NCBI RefSeq assembly: GCF_028640845.1
Contig: NC_080548.1
Location: 15,284,814-15,348,813, forward strand
Direction: 5' to 3'
Length of the DNA: 64,000 nt
DNA from: Ahaetulla prasina
Taxonomy: Eukaryota > Chordata > Lepidosauria > Squamata > Colubridae
The first letter of the stretch is position 1. Each line of letters opens with the position of its first letter. Shown here in pieces: positions 1-9,637 of this stretch. The position numbers and the translations under genes are program-made. Below the pieces are notes generated by a model. The model saw only the letters and a list, made by a program, of their open reading frames with translations. It did not search any database and was not told the origin of the DNA.

Positions 1-104
1 AACCAATTAACATGGTTGCAAAAACAGCTGTGAGCTTAAATGTCAATCTGTTGTGCAAATGCAGCCTCTGGGTTTGTAACTGAGTTTTAACAACCAAAGT
101 AAAA

Positions 105-730
105 CTAGAATAGAATTTTTTATTGGCCAAGTGTGATTGGACACACAAGGGATTTGTTTTGGTGCATAAGCTGTCAGTGTACATAAAAGAAAAGATACGT
201 TCATCAAGAATCATAAAGTACAACACTTACTGATAGTCATAGGGTACAAATAAGCAATCGGGAAACAATATCAACATAAATCATAAGGATGCAAGCAACA
301 AACTTACAGTCATACAGTCATAAGTGGAAGGAGATGAGTAATGGGGAATGATGAGAAGATTAATAGAAGTGCAGATTTAAAAAATAGTTTGACAGTGTTG
401 AGGGAATTATTTGTTTAGCAGTGTGATGGCATTTGGGAAAAAACTGTCCTTGTATCTAGTTGTTCTGGTGTGCAGTGCTCTATAGTGTCGTTTTGAGGGT
501 AGGAGTTGAAATAGTTTATGTCCAGGATGTGAGGGGTCTATAAATATTTTCACAGCCCTCTTTTTGACTTGTGCAGTATACAGGTCCTCAATGGAAGGCA
601 GGTTGGTAGCCATTGTTTTTTCTGCAGTTCTAATTATCCTCTGAAGTCTGTGTCTGTCTTGTTGGACAAGAAGTGTTGCACGTTTTACTTTGTCTTCTTC
701 ATGAAAGCCACCTTGAAATATAGCTAAGGG
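105..730 (-). mobile_element. CR1-L3 (Snake1-type) LINE, 3' portion
   Basis: Reverse-strand 3' end of a CR1-group LINE. The plus strand opens with a short AGAAT tail (105-116), then the complement of the conserved 3' UTR (CCAATCACACTTGGCCAATA on the element strand). A reverse-strand reading frame ending at 407 holds the C-terminal tail of the element's reverse transcriptase protein, finishing in SFFPNAITLLNK, the same ending as the copy at 32019-32258. The 5' side is truncated near 700-730. Known biology: snake CR1-L3 elements seed AATAG microsatellites at their tails, as seen here in short form. Confidence 0.8.
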
Positions 731-979
731 GGAAAAGGGCGAACTTGTGGCAGCTAGAAAATCTGGCTGCCCCTGCATTTGCTCAAAGAGGCTATGATTT
801 AGTTAATTATTACATTTATTTACTGCCCATCTCATTTCAAAGCGACTCTCTGTGGCTCCGGGTGATTCAAGAGTGTTTATCCATGGCAGAGCTGGAGAAG
901 CTCTTCCTGAAACCCTGAGGAGACCAACTACTCAATGACTGCATTCACCACCCTGCTCAGTCCCCAAATGGTTGTTCTG

Positions 980-1250
980 TTTTTTTTGTTTTTTTTTTAC
1001 ATTTATATCCCGCCCTTCTCCGAAGACTCAGGGCGGCTTACATTGTGTAAGGCAATAGTCTCATTCTATTTGTATATTTATATACAAAGTCAACTTATTG
1101 CCCCCAACAATCTGGGTCCTCATTTTACCTACCTTATAAAGGATGGAAGGCTGAGTCAACCTTGGGCCTGGTGGGACTAGAACCTGCAGTAATTGCAGGC
1201 AGCTGTGTTTAATAACAGGCTATCTTACAGCCTGAGCCACACCGCGGCCC
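980..1250 (-). mobile_element. tRNA-derived SINE with LINE (L2/CR1-type) tail
   Basis: Complement of the SINE also present at 10091-10354 and 59507-59758. It starts with poly(T), then the complement of a CGCCCTGAGTC...GGGCGGGATATAAATG tail, a CAAGGTTGACTCAGCCTTCC body and a degenerate tRNA-like head ending at 1250. The tail resembles that of the LINE at 45146-47643 (GCCCTGAGTCCTTCGGGAGAAGGGCGG), which suggests mobilisation by that LINE group. Confidence 0.8.
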
Positions 1251-2114
1251 TTTTTTAACGTGTTGTGTGAATCCAGTTGTAGGAAGCAATATCCATCTGG
1301 TTCAGTTCCAAGCTGGGAGAAAGACCCTGGAAAGATGGAGGCTGACTGGAAAAACGGTTTATTGATGAAGCAGAACCACATTGGGTTTGTGGTTCTGGGC
1401 AGCTGACAAAACGGAGTTGAGAGTGGAGGGTTTTTTTAATACCTTCTCTTGGGCTTTGCACTTGAGCTTCCTGTTCCTGTGCAAGAACATGTATTTGATT
1501 GGTTTTTGTCAGATTCCTATGGGGTCATGTAGGGGTTGTGTAGGGGTCATAGCTGGCTCTCTAGGCCAAAGAGGAAATGCAAATCCTAGGTGTTTGTCTG
1601 AGTTCCCAAGTTTGATTGAAGTTTGGACTGCTCTGAGATGATGCAATGAAGGGACTTGTGTTCTGAAAAGGTGTTGGGCAATTCCTATTGTGGCTTAATG
1701 GCTTTGTCCTGTGTTGGATCTTGAGTGAGGGCTAATCCTACCATTCTGCCTTTGTTCAGACTTTGGTATAGGGAGTATCAAAATATTCTGTTTTGAATGG
1801 ATTTCTGTCTGCAGTATTTGCTTTGCCTATGAACAGAGCTATCTAGATACTCATTTTTCTCTTCCAATAAGCTCTTCAAGTGCTGGCATCTGCTGTGGGC
1901 TATTAAGGAAAGTGGGGGCTGCTTCCTGCCTCTAAAAAAACATGTTTCTCCATTTCTCTTTTAGGAAATAAAATATTCTGCCTTTTTAAAAAAAATATTC
2001 CTCAAAATATTTCATTCTTCTAGGAGGGGGGTAGGTGTTGACTTTCAACAATGTCATTATAGTTTATAAACCTGGTGACTGGGACCATGCCCTCTTCAGT
2101 GAAGGAAGCTTAAA
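1251..2114. other. No gene or repeat recognised
   Basis: AT-rich intron-like sequence upstream of the CNNM exons. The short frames here show no family resemblance and no flanking splice sites. Low-copy or very old repeats cannot be excluded by eye. Confidence 0.5.
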
Positions 2115-2128
2115 TAAACCATACTTTA

Positions 2129-2511
2129 AGGTAAAGGTAAAGGTTCCCCTCACACATTCGTGCTATCGTTGCCGACTCTGGGGGGCGGTGCTCATCTCCG
2201 TTTCAAAGCCAAAGAGCCAGCGCTGTCTGAAGACATCCTTGTGGTCATGTGGCTGGCATGACTCAACACCAAAGGCGCACGGAACGCTGTTACCTTCCCA
2301 CCAAAGGTGGTCCCTATTTTTTCTACTTGCATTTTTACGTGCTTTCGAAACTGGTAGATTGGCAGAAGCTGGGACAAGTAACGGGAGCTCACCCAGTTAC
2401 ACAACAGCACTAGGGATTCAAACCGCTGCGCTGCTGACCTTTCGATCGACAAGCTCAACGTCCTAGCCCCTGAGCCACCGCGTCCCTCTTAAAACCATAC
2501 TTCCCTTTTAA
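2129..2511 (-). mobile_element. Sauria SINE (Bov-B-tailed)
   Basis: Complement of a near full-length Sauria SINE: AAGGTAAAGGTAAAGG tail, GACTCTGGGGGGCGGTG, the CATGTGGCTGGCATGACTC block and a tRNA-like head ending in GAGCCACCGCGTCCC. A 13-bp TSD AAACCATACTTTA lies at 2116-2128 and 2512-2524. It sits just upstream of a CNNM exon, so it is intronic. The frames at 2035-2466 and 2192-2458 are chance frames across it. Confidence 0.88.
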
Positions 2512-2655
2512 AACCATACTTTAGCACACAGTAAATGCCCCAATTGAAAAGGCTAAGTCTGGAAAGATGGATAGGAAAATACAATGATGAACAAGTTGGA
2601 GAGCGAATTGAACCAGAGAGGGTACCATTCTTGTCTTCTTGTTTACAATGTCTAG

Positions 2656-2828
2656 GGCTTGATGCCAGCTCTGTGGCTCGTTTGAACAGTATCAGCCGGA
2701 AGAGCTACGAACAGATGAGTTCTGCCTACATCAGCAGCATCAGCACCAACCAGGTTCTCCCCAGCACCAGCCTGCAATTTATGGCTGACTTTACTGTCCG
2801 AGCCCTTACTGACCTCCTGTATATCAAG
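2656..2828 (+). CDS. CNNM-family (cyclin M) protein, penultimate coding exon
   Basis: 173-bp exon, phase 2 at its start and phase 0 at its end. A pyrimidine-rich acceptor ending TCTAG (2651-2655) precedes it and the donor GTGAGC (2829-2834) follows AAG. The encoded 57 residues are Ser/Thr-rich (LNSISRKSYEQM near the start) and end in DLLYIK. That joins in frame to ITQEQYQNCLMAS of the exon at 4539. The combined LYIKIT.EQYQN.LMAS block matches, from memory, the conserved C-terminal segment of CNNM2/CNNM4 (cytosolic, after the CBS and cyclic-nucleotide-binding-like domains). CNNM proteins are membrane proteins of Mg2+ homeostasis. The upstream exons with the DUF21 and CBS domains must lie before this window. 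Paralogue not resolved, so no symbol is given. Confidence 0.72.
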
Positions 2829-3008
2829 GTGAGCCAGTTCTGGGAGACTCAGAAATCTATTCTAAGCTGTAAATAACCCAGTAATTGTAGATCGGATTAA
2901 GATCTTGCAGATGTTGCTCAACTGTGTCAACAGAAACATCTGGAGAACCCATGGTTACTTGCTTCTATCAATGGTTGCCTTCTATCCAATTCTAAGGAAC
3001 ATAATTAT

Positions 3009-3109
3009 CATTCTATTCTATTCTATTCTATTCTATTCTATTCTACTCTACTCTACTCTACTCTACTCTACCGTACTCTACTCTACTCTATTCTAATTAT
3101 ATTATATCT
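3009..3109 (+). repeat. (TTCTA)/(CTCTA) microsatellite bounded by a direct repeat
   Basis: Pentamer tract TTCTA grading into CTCTA/CTACT, inside the CNNM intron. It is bracketed by two identical 21-bp copies of flanking sequence (2988-3008 and 3110-3130), as after a retroposition. No LINE body lies between them. Confidence 0.85.
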
Positions 3110-3187
3110 AATTCTAAGGAACATAATTATTATTCAGTTAATTTACCTGTACTAATTTCCCCCCTTCTTTAGGGACAGGCAAAATAT

Positions 3188-3633
3188 TACTGTATTTTTT
3201 GGAGTATAAGACGTGCCTTAGTTTTTGGGGAGGAAAATAAGAAAAAAGATGATTGGCAGGTGGATTGGCCTCCCAGAATAACCCCAATCAGCTGTTCCCA
3301 GAGGTGAATTTTAGCAACAGTTTCCTTGGTTGTGAGCTCTGTGCCTTGCTTTTTTTTGCTTTTTTTTTCTGCCTCTGAAACTTCTGAAACTCTGTTTCAG
3401 AAAAAACTTTTTCCTGCCTCTGAAAGCCTCCGAAACAGCTTCAGAAAAAAAAGCCTCTGAAGCTCTGTTTGGGGGCTTCTTTTCTGAAGCTTCCTTTCTG
3501 ATGCTTTTTTCAGCCTCTGAAATCTCCCTTTGAGAAATTGGGCGGGTCTGCATTCGGAGTATAAGACACACCCAGATTTTCACCCTCTTTTTGGGGGGAA
3601 AAAGGTGTATCTCATACTCCAAAAAATACGATA
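3188..3633. mobile_element. Mariner-like MITE
   Basis: About 25-bp terminal inverted repeats: TACTGTATTTTTTGGAGTAT at the left and its near-complement ATACTCCAAAAAATACGATA at the right, with TA at each border, as for Tc1/mariner insertions. The interior has repeated TCTGAAAC/TTTCAGAAG blocks, which create the spurious reverse frame 3311-3676. No transposase remains. Confidence 0.7.
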
Positions 3634-3931
3634 TAGTGGCAGATTTGTATGAAGGCTGAATCTCCAGTTCTAGCACACTTCTACAAAGAAACTTTCCTCA
3701 ACCTGATGCCCTCCCTTTGTGTACAAGTTCCATAACTCTAGAGATGGTTCCGTAACTCTGGAAATCTGGCAATCTATTTGTCCAGTTTGGTGTGGCAGCT
3801 TTGCTGTCCGGTCCACCTTTCCAGTCTATATGTGACTTAGTGGTTACCCTTGTATCACATGAAGCATGTTATTGATTTAGATTGGGCTTCATCTGATGTG
3901 TGACTCCAGCTGAATCTTTATTCTTTATTAT

Positions 3932-4174
3932 GAGCCGCAGTGGTGCAGTGGTTAGAGTGCAATCCTGCAGACTACTTCTGCTGACTGCCGGCTGCCAGCA
4001 GTTTGGCAGTTCGAATCTCACCAGGCTCAGGGTTGACTCAGCCTTCCATCCTTCCGAGGTGGGTAGAATGAGAACCTCAAATTATCGGGGGCAAGAGGCT
4101 GACTCTGTAAACCGCTTAGAGAGGGCAGTGAAAGCACTGTGAAGCGGTATATAAGTCTAAGTGCTTTTGCTATT
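3932..4174 (+). mobile_element. tRNA-derived squamate SINE
   Basis: tRNA-like head GAGCCGCAGTGGTGCAGTGG with an internal GGCAGTTCGAATCTC box B, then GGTTGACTCAGCCTTCCATC, GGTGGGTAGAATGAG and the 3' part TAAACCGCTTAGAGAGGGC...GCGGTATATAAGTCTAAGTGC. Second copy at 33520-33765. Intronic in the CNNM gene. Confidence 0.82.
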
Positions 4175-4347
4175 CTACAAATCATAGCTAAATTAATGAT
4201 GGTAAGCCAACCCAATCTCCTTGAGTCCATTTGCCTCCAAGCCTCTTCTCAACTTTCTCACCACTTTCTGATCCTGTCTGGTTTTTGGCCTGCTTAATAC
4301 ATGTCCATCTGGTTCCTCCACAAAATAGCTGGGAGAAACGTTTGGAG

Positions 4348-4444
4348 CAGAGATCTCCAACCTTGGTCCCTCAGCAAAGCTGGCTGAGGAACTCTGGGAG
4401 TTGAAGTCCACAAGTCTTAAAGGGACCAAGGTTGGAGACCCCTG
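4348..4444. mobile_element. hAT MITE, family D (palindromic)
   Basis: Short palindromic element. Ends read CAG-GATCTCCAACCTTGG and CCAAGGTTGGAGACCCCTG, and the arms contain AACTCTGGGAGTTGAAGTCC and its complement. Imperfect 8-bp flanks (GTTTGGAG/GCCTGGAG). This family recurs at 13800, 14862, 21450, 22941, 24317, 28074, 52140 and 52410. CAG...CTG ends and 8-bp TSDs point to hAT. Confidence 0.8.
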
Positions 4445-4538
4445 GCCTGGAGCACCTTCCCCTCCCCACCAAATTATCCCATGCCTTTGATTGACTGATG
4501 GTAAGTTACTGAATAGTTGCTTTCTCTTCCTAATCCAG

Positions 4539-4700
4539 ATCACACAGGAGCAATACCAGAACTGTTTAATGGCCTCCTTAATAGACAGCAATAACTCTGG
4601 CGAAGCTACTGTTAAGACACCTGACCTCTTGAACCCTCTCCCAAACAGTTCTCCACCCACTATGAAAGTGGTCAAAGAAGAAACATCTGTATCAGAATAA
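4539..4700 (+). CDS. CNNM-family (cyclin M) protein, terminal coding exon
   Basis: Acceptor TCTTCCTAATCCAG (4525-4538) opens this exon in phase 0 to fit the donor at 2829. It encodes 53 residues, ITQEQYQNCLMASLID at the start and KEETSVSE before TAA (4698-4700). The first 15 residues carry the CNNM C-terminal signature. The remaining ~40-residue tail is shorter than, and unlike, the CNNM2/CNNM4 tail known to me, so this could be CNNM1, CNNM3 or a divergent squamate copy. The protein's C-terminus is cytosolic. A 3' UTR follows directly. Confidence 0.72.
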   Translation: MTQEQYQNCLMASLIDSNNSGEATVKTPDLLNPLPNSSPPTMKVVKEETSVSE

Positions 4701-5630
4701 GGGGGGGGGGCTGCACATCATTCAAACAGATCACAAGGACCTGATTCTAGAAAGCCTTCTGCTCTAACCCCAACATTTGCCTTCCAGTTGTCATCTGAAG
4801 TCCTTTTATCTCACAAGATAATCCCTCTATCATCTTCAGGATGGCAAACTCTGCATTTGGGAAGTGAGGAAGCTCTTGTCTACCTATGGTTTTCCCTCCC
4901 AAAAATGCACTCTACATCTTTCTTTATTTTTGGTTGTTTAGGGACTGCCACTAATACAAGCTGTTTTATTTTCTATATATCAATGGGTGAGGAGAAAGAT
5001 TTTCATTGATCCTGTGGCTCAAAAGGGAAAGGGGTGAGAGACCCCTCTCCTCACATGTTTGCAATGAGATTTGCCTGCCTGCCCTTCTTACTGAATTAAC
5101 AAAACAAAGCATTATTAATGCTTATTAATAAAACAAACTCAAGCATGTCTTGAGCCTCAGGAATGTTTTGCATAAACTCTGTTGAAGTGAGTACAGCTTG
5201 GCAGCCATTCCTTCACTGCAGAAGTTTCTAGAATATATTTTTATAGGCTTGATTCTGCTTAAAAGGAGTACTTTGGAAGGTTCCAGAATATAATTCTGCA
5301 GCAAAAACATGCTTATTTCTATGAGACAGCAAATACTTAGGGGATTATACTTGGAGAAGTAGATGACATCTCCCATTTCAAAAAGCTACCGATTTAACAA
5401 GTGGATTGTAATTATTTTCGTCTGCTTTTCGGTCTGTACTTTTTCTTATCATAAATCAGCTCACTAATTTATTTGAGTTTGCCATCGGCCACTTTGATAG
5501 AAATGTGTGTTGTTGTTTTTTCTTTTTAAATGTGGAATTTCCTTACGTATGAAATTATGCTACCTGCTCATATGTAAAATGGGGTTTCTACTTTTGAGTT
5601 GATAATAAAATGCACATTTATTTCTACCCT
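4701..5630 (+). other. Probable CNNM 3' UTR
   Basis: Non-repetitive AT-rich sequence after the CNNM stop, beginning with a G run, with no splice sites or long frames on the + strand. It ends soon after an AATAAA. The reverse frame 5125-5376 is taken as chance. Confidence 0.6.
5604..5609 (+). promoter_or_regulatory. Candidate poly(A) signal of the CNNM gene
   Basis: AATAAA about 900 bp after the stop, with a T-rich stretch (TTTTTTTGTC, ~5630) about 20-25 bp downstream, as expected for cleavage and polyadenylation. A later ATTAAA-like hexamer near 5814 is an alternative. Confidence 0.5.
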
Positions 5631-5989
5631 TTTTTTGTCCTTTGGATGCATTGTGTCAGGATTTGATATTTAAAAATGGACATCCAGAGTATGGTTTTAA
5701 AAAAAAATATCAATATGATGTGATGCCTAAAAATGGACAGAGATTCAATTGTACTTTTATTGGTGCCGTCTTCATTTTTTGACCATACTTGAAAATATCT
5801 ATGTTCTATGAATATTAAAGGTCACGCTCATGTCATGAGGCCCTATGTAATTATCTATTCTCTTGGCTAGTCCATAATATTCGAAATAAAAGGCAAAGCA
5901 CAGCTCTCAAACACCAAGAAAAGCAAATCAATTGATGCCAGAGGCAGACCATCTTTAAGCTCAGATGCCACTACAAACTTGCTTTCATC

Positions 5990-6191
5990 CAGGGGTAAAA
6001 CCCACTTACCTTCGCTACCGGTTCTCAAATGTGAGCGTGCGCGCCTCCTCCACACATGCACAGAGCCCTCTGCGCATGCGCAGAGGTTCAAAAATGGGAC
6101 ATGTTGATGTCTGGGTGGGTGGGTGGAGCCTCCTGCTGCCAACGCTATTGGTTCACCCGAGCTGGATAGAACCGGCTGAATTTCACCACTG
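5990..6191. mobile_element. hAT MITE, CpG-rich family G
   Basis: Ends CAGGGGTAAAACCCAC and GCTGAATTTCACCACTG. Perfect 8-bp TSD CTTTCATC at 5982-5989 and 6192-6199. The interior has CTACCGGTTCT near the left, AACCGGCT near the right, and an ATGCGCAGAG/CTGCGCATGC palindromic core. Related copies: 51445-51663, 56231-56557, 58235-58407. Confidence 0.85.
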
Positions 6192-6563
6192 CTTTCATCC
6201 AACTATTCTTGAATAGAATTACTATTCAAAGTAAATTCAGCAATTTCAACTAGAAGGAATGAATTTTTTTAGTTTCCTTCCAAGAAAATAATAATAGCCT
6301 AAAATTGCTTTTTTTAAAAAAAATAAAAGCACAAGGTTCCTTTTCTAAACCTATGAAAATATTAAAAGATCCGGGCTAAACCAAGCTTTCTCCTTGGACC
6401 GTCATGCCAACTATTACCGTCCTTGTTATCCTTGATGGATAGATTTCCCCTCAATCTACAAGGACATTTTAAAAAGCTTGCAAAATGTAGTTTGCCATTC
6501 TGAGGGGCTCAACTGGGTTAATTCTGTACCTTGGCATCAATGGAGATTCTTAGTCATCTAGAT

Positions 6564-6630
6564 CAGGGGTCTGCAAACTTGGCTCTTTTAAGACTTGTGG
6601 ACTTCAACTCCCAGAGTTCCTCAGCCAACA
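6564..6630. mobile_element. hAT MITE family D, left half only
   Basis: CAGGGGTCTGCAAACTTGG end and the ACTTGTGGACTTCAACTCCC arm are present, then the element stops abruptly at another repeat (6634). No right half or TSD. Confidence 0.65.
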
Positions 6631-6633
6631 AAC

Positions 6634-6717
6634 TATTATTATTCTACCCACTTTATCAAAAGCTAAATCATAGTGTCTCAGCCATTGCCCTGCTCCAGCC
6701 AATGGCTGTGAACTCAA
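6634..6717. repeat. Unclassified interspersed repeat, copy 1
   Basis: About 84 bp from ATTATTATTCTACCCACTTT to AATGGCTGTGAACTCA, matching 10478-10560 with about four mismatches. Flanks differ at both sites. Family not recognised; it may be part of a larger element. Confidence 0.6.
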
Positions 6718-7009
6718 GGGAAAACAACAACCCAGTTCAGTTGCCTTTTGAAAAAGCATCGTTGATACCTTTGGATCTCAGGTTTGTTAAAGATTTATCT
6801 AGGTAGTTTCCTGGGTCCTTCTTTGCAGACAAGGTGTCCTTTATCTGAAGTGCTGCCTTGAGTAAATTCAGTTGAGAGGGGGAAAAAATTATGAAGCACA
6901 GACCTGCAATTCATCCATCATCCCAGTAACAGATTAAGCAGAATATGGGTCACCCATCAGAAGTCTTCTCCATCATGATAATGGCTTGGTGGCATTCGCA
7001 CTATATATT

Positions 7010-7148
7010 CAGTGGCGTGATGCAAATTTTTTTACTACCGGTTCTGTGGGCGTGGCTTGGTGGGTGTAGCAGGGGAAGGATACTGTAAAATCCCCATTCC
7101 CACCCCACTCCAGGGGAAAGATACTGCAAAATTCCCATTCCCTCCCGG
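7010..7148 (+). mobile_element. hAT MITE family A, 3'-truncated
   Basis: Starts CAGTGGCGTGATGCAAATTT, then TACTACCGGTTCTGTGGGCG and two AAGGATACTGTAAAATCCCC-type units, and stops near 7148. The right terminal half is missing. Confidence 0.65.
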
Positions 7149-7940
7149 ATTTCAACTCCAAGAATTCCACAGCCAGCCAGTTCTTTGCAGGTAACTTGTT
7201 CTCTTTGTTCTTGTAGTCTGAATTGAATTATCCACGTAAATATTTTACTAATCCCATGGTAGTTCTTGCACGGCTGTCTGCTTGGTTCTGTACAAAACAA
7301 AACAATATCCCAGGGACTCTGAAGACTTACTACTTGTTCTGATATCCATAGCAAGTGAATTAGTAAGAGTGAGCGTCAGAGCAAAAGGTCACTTTATAAC
7401 TTCGGTGCTTCTGTGGTGACCTCATTATGTCCAACCGGTTTCAAGTCATCTTGCTGTACTCACGCGATTGCGTACTATTCAGATGGTCCCTAGTCTGTGT
7501 GTACCAACAGAAGCAATCTTGGGCGAAGCACACGCCCTACGCAGCCCCGTTGGGGAAAAAAAAAATCTTGTGCGTCAATCCTGAGAAAAACACGCTTGCT
7601 GTCAGGGAAGAGGAAGGAGGTTGCTTAAGCTAGATATGGCTTTGAAGGGTTGCCAGTTATCCCCAGGGCACAGCGGGTAAGACAAGATTCTGTTTTCTCA
7701 GCTTGAAGAAGCATGTTTTTGAAAGTCTGAACAAAGAGGCTGGTTCACTGTATTCTGATTGAAGATAAAAGGTCTACATCCAGCTCAAGGATCTGCTCTT
7801 TTGATCCAGACTTTGGAAGATTCACTGGTAAAAGATCAATTTCAGCGCCACCTTCTTTCCATTTCCCTTACACGGGGACTGAGATTACCACATTTTCTCT
7901 TCCCTTATTATTTATTTAGCGTATGGCTTCCTTTAATTGG
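7149..7940. other. No gene recognised
   Basis: Mostly unique sequence, with a small family-D-like scrap (TTTCAACTCCAAGAATTCC) at its left end. The frames 7001-7354 (-) and 7427-7633 (+) show no recognisable domain. Confidence 0.45.
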
Positions 7941-7948
7941 CTTGGGTC

Positions 7949-8344
7949 CAAGAGTGGCTTCAAAAATTTTAGCAAGGGGTTCTCTGCCTGGGTGGGCGTG
8001 GCCATGGTGGGTGTGGCCTAGTCAGCCGCCTGCACCACAGCGGGGGGTTGGGGAGAAGCTTTTTGCCCTCCCTGGGCTCTGGAGGTATTTCTCGAGCCTC
8101 TGGGAGAGCAAAAACGGCCTCCCCAGACTCCAGAGGCTCTCTCTTCCCAAACTTCCGGTAGGCCCGTTTTTCGCCCTCTCTGAGACTCCCTGCATCCAAA
8201 ATCGGCCCTGTGGGGATGCCTGGGAGGGGCAGGGTGGGGTGGGTAGGGCCAGCCAGGAGTGGGATATGGGGGTTCTCTGAACTGCACAGAATCTTAGCTA
8301 GAGGTTCTCCCGAACCCCTGCAAATACCCAGCAGCCTATCCCTG
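7949..8344 (+). mobile_element. hAT MITE, family B
   Basis: Left end CAAGAGTGGCTTCAAAAATT then TTAGCAAGGGGTTCTCTGCC; right end TTAGCTAGAGGTTCTCCCGA ... CAGCCTATCCCTG. Perfect 8-bp TSD CTTGGGTC (7941-7948, 8345-8352). The GC-rich interior (CTCCAGAGGC, CCTCCCCAGACTCC) gives several long spurious frames in both strands. Other copies: 31151, 41518, 53759. Confidence 0.87.
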
Positions 8345-8529
8345 CTTGGGTCCCTTGAAGTTTGTGGCCTTGGAGTGTGCAGGAAAATTCTGGAGGGTTG
8401 GTGAAAGTGTGGAACTAGCAGTAGGGGGATACAGGCTCAGATTCTCTCCGAGTTTCACAATCACTACATGACCTTCAGACTCTCCCATCCCAAATGCAGC
8501 TGACAAAGTTGTTGCAGGATTATGCAACA

Positions 8530-8738
8530 ACTAATGGAGGGAGATCTCTGTGTGGGTCAGCCTTTTTGAGGTATGTTAATGAGTGGAACGACTTGCCTCC
8601 AGAAGTTGTGGGTGCTCCAACACTGGAGGTTTTAAAGAAGAGTTTGGACAACCATTTGTTGGAAACGGTGTAGGGTTTCCTGCTTGAGCAGATGGTTGGA
8701 CTAGAAGGCTTCCAAGATCCCTTCCAACTCTGTTATTC
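8530..8738 (+). mobile_element. CR1 LINE, 3' end
   Basis: Carries the CR1 3' UTR: GTGGAACGACTTGCCTCCAG, CACTGGAGGTTTTAAAGAAG, GGACTAGAAGGCTTCCAAGA, CTTCCAACTCTGTTATTCTG. The terminal ATTCTG is the CR1 tail. The LTR at 8739 is inserted exactly in or at this tail. Confidence 0.8.
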
Positions 8739-9343
8739 TGTTGTGACCCAGGCCCCAGTAGGTAGTAGGAAACTCAGTCAGTGTAAAAGTTTATTCGAAC
8801 AGCTGAGAATTACTTCATTCTCAGCGTAGTTCAACTACATTAAAGCAAATTCCTCTCAACACGAATTCCTCAGTCCTATCACCAACCTTGGTCCAATTAG
8901 GCAAACTGCCAAAGGTCTTTCTTGGCAAAAGTTCAGAAGACACCGATACAAAATAAATGCAAGAAGACGAAGCTATCAACGTTGTTTTCCGGAAAAGCCC
9001 AAACACTGTTGCTGGTCTTTTAAGCCTTATGGGAGGGGCCAATCATCTCTTGGCCCTACTCCCGAGTCATCCTCTTTGCTTTAGCTGCTCTTGCCTGCTG
9101 GCAGCTCTTCTCATGCGTGCATTAGGAACAGGCTCTTCCTGTTCCTCTGCCTCACTATTGTCAGTCTCTGGAGATTCTGGAGTCTGAACGTCACTCCCCG
9201 ATGGCCCTGGCCCCATCTCTGCCTCTGACGCAGAGCCCTCATCTGGGCCTACCCCAGCCTCCAAGACTGGCCCATGCTCTTCCTCAGCCTCATCGCTGTC
9301 TGACTCCATTGCCAGCTCTGCAGGCTGCTGGCGGACCACAACA
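8739..9343 (-). mobile_element. Solo LTR (retrotransposon), reverse orientation
   Basis: 605 bp, ends TGTTGTGACC ... GGACCACAACA, i.e. TG...CA with a 10-bp imperfect inverted terminus. TSD TATTC on both sides (8734-8738, 9344-9348). In its own orientation it carries an acidic open frame in the U3 part (about 9067-9320), CTTATGGGAGGGGCCAATCA (plus-strand form), and an AATAAACTTTT-type poly(A) region near the left. No internal retroelement genes adjoin, so this is a solo LTR. The 5-bp TSD fits Ty3/Gypsy or some ERVs; class not settled. Same family: 20118-20654 and 39715-40267. Confidence 0.82.
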
Positions 9344-9637
9344 TATTCTGGCAAGATCAAGGGATAGGCATGGGAAGGTTTCCAGCTTTGTTCTTCATTG
9401 AGGAAGGTGGACTAGCAGAACCTTGAAAGCCTATCCAAGTTGATAACAGAATTATAACAGTAACAGAGTTGGAAGGGAGACCTATTTTAAATGAAATCAA
9501 GATGGGATTTTTTGGAGGCTTTTGTCTCAGGGCTGTGTGAGCTTTTCTGCAAGACCACTCCTTAACAGCTGCCTCCATTCTTCCCTGCCCCCCAAATCAG
9601 CTCCACTGTCTAAGGAAGCCACTGCATGCTCTAGCAG

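Noticed and set aside
2535..2655. Frame upstream of the first CNNM exon
   Set aside because: It reads through the intron; the acceptor TCTAG at 2651-2655 and phase fit the exon start at 2656.
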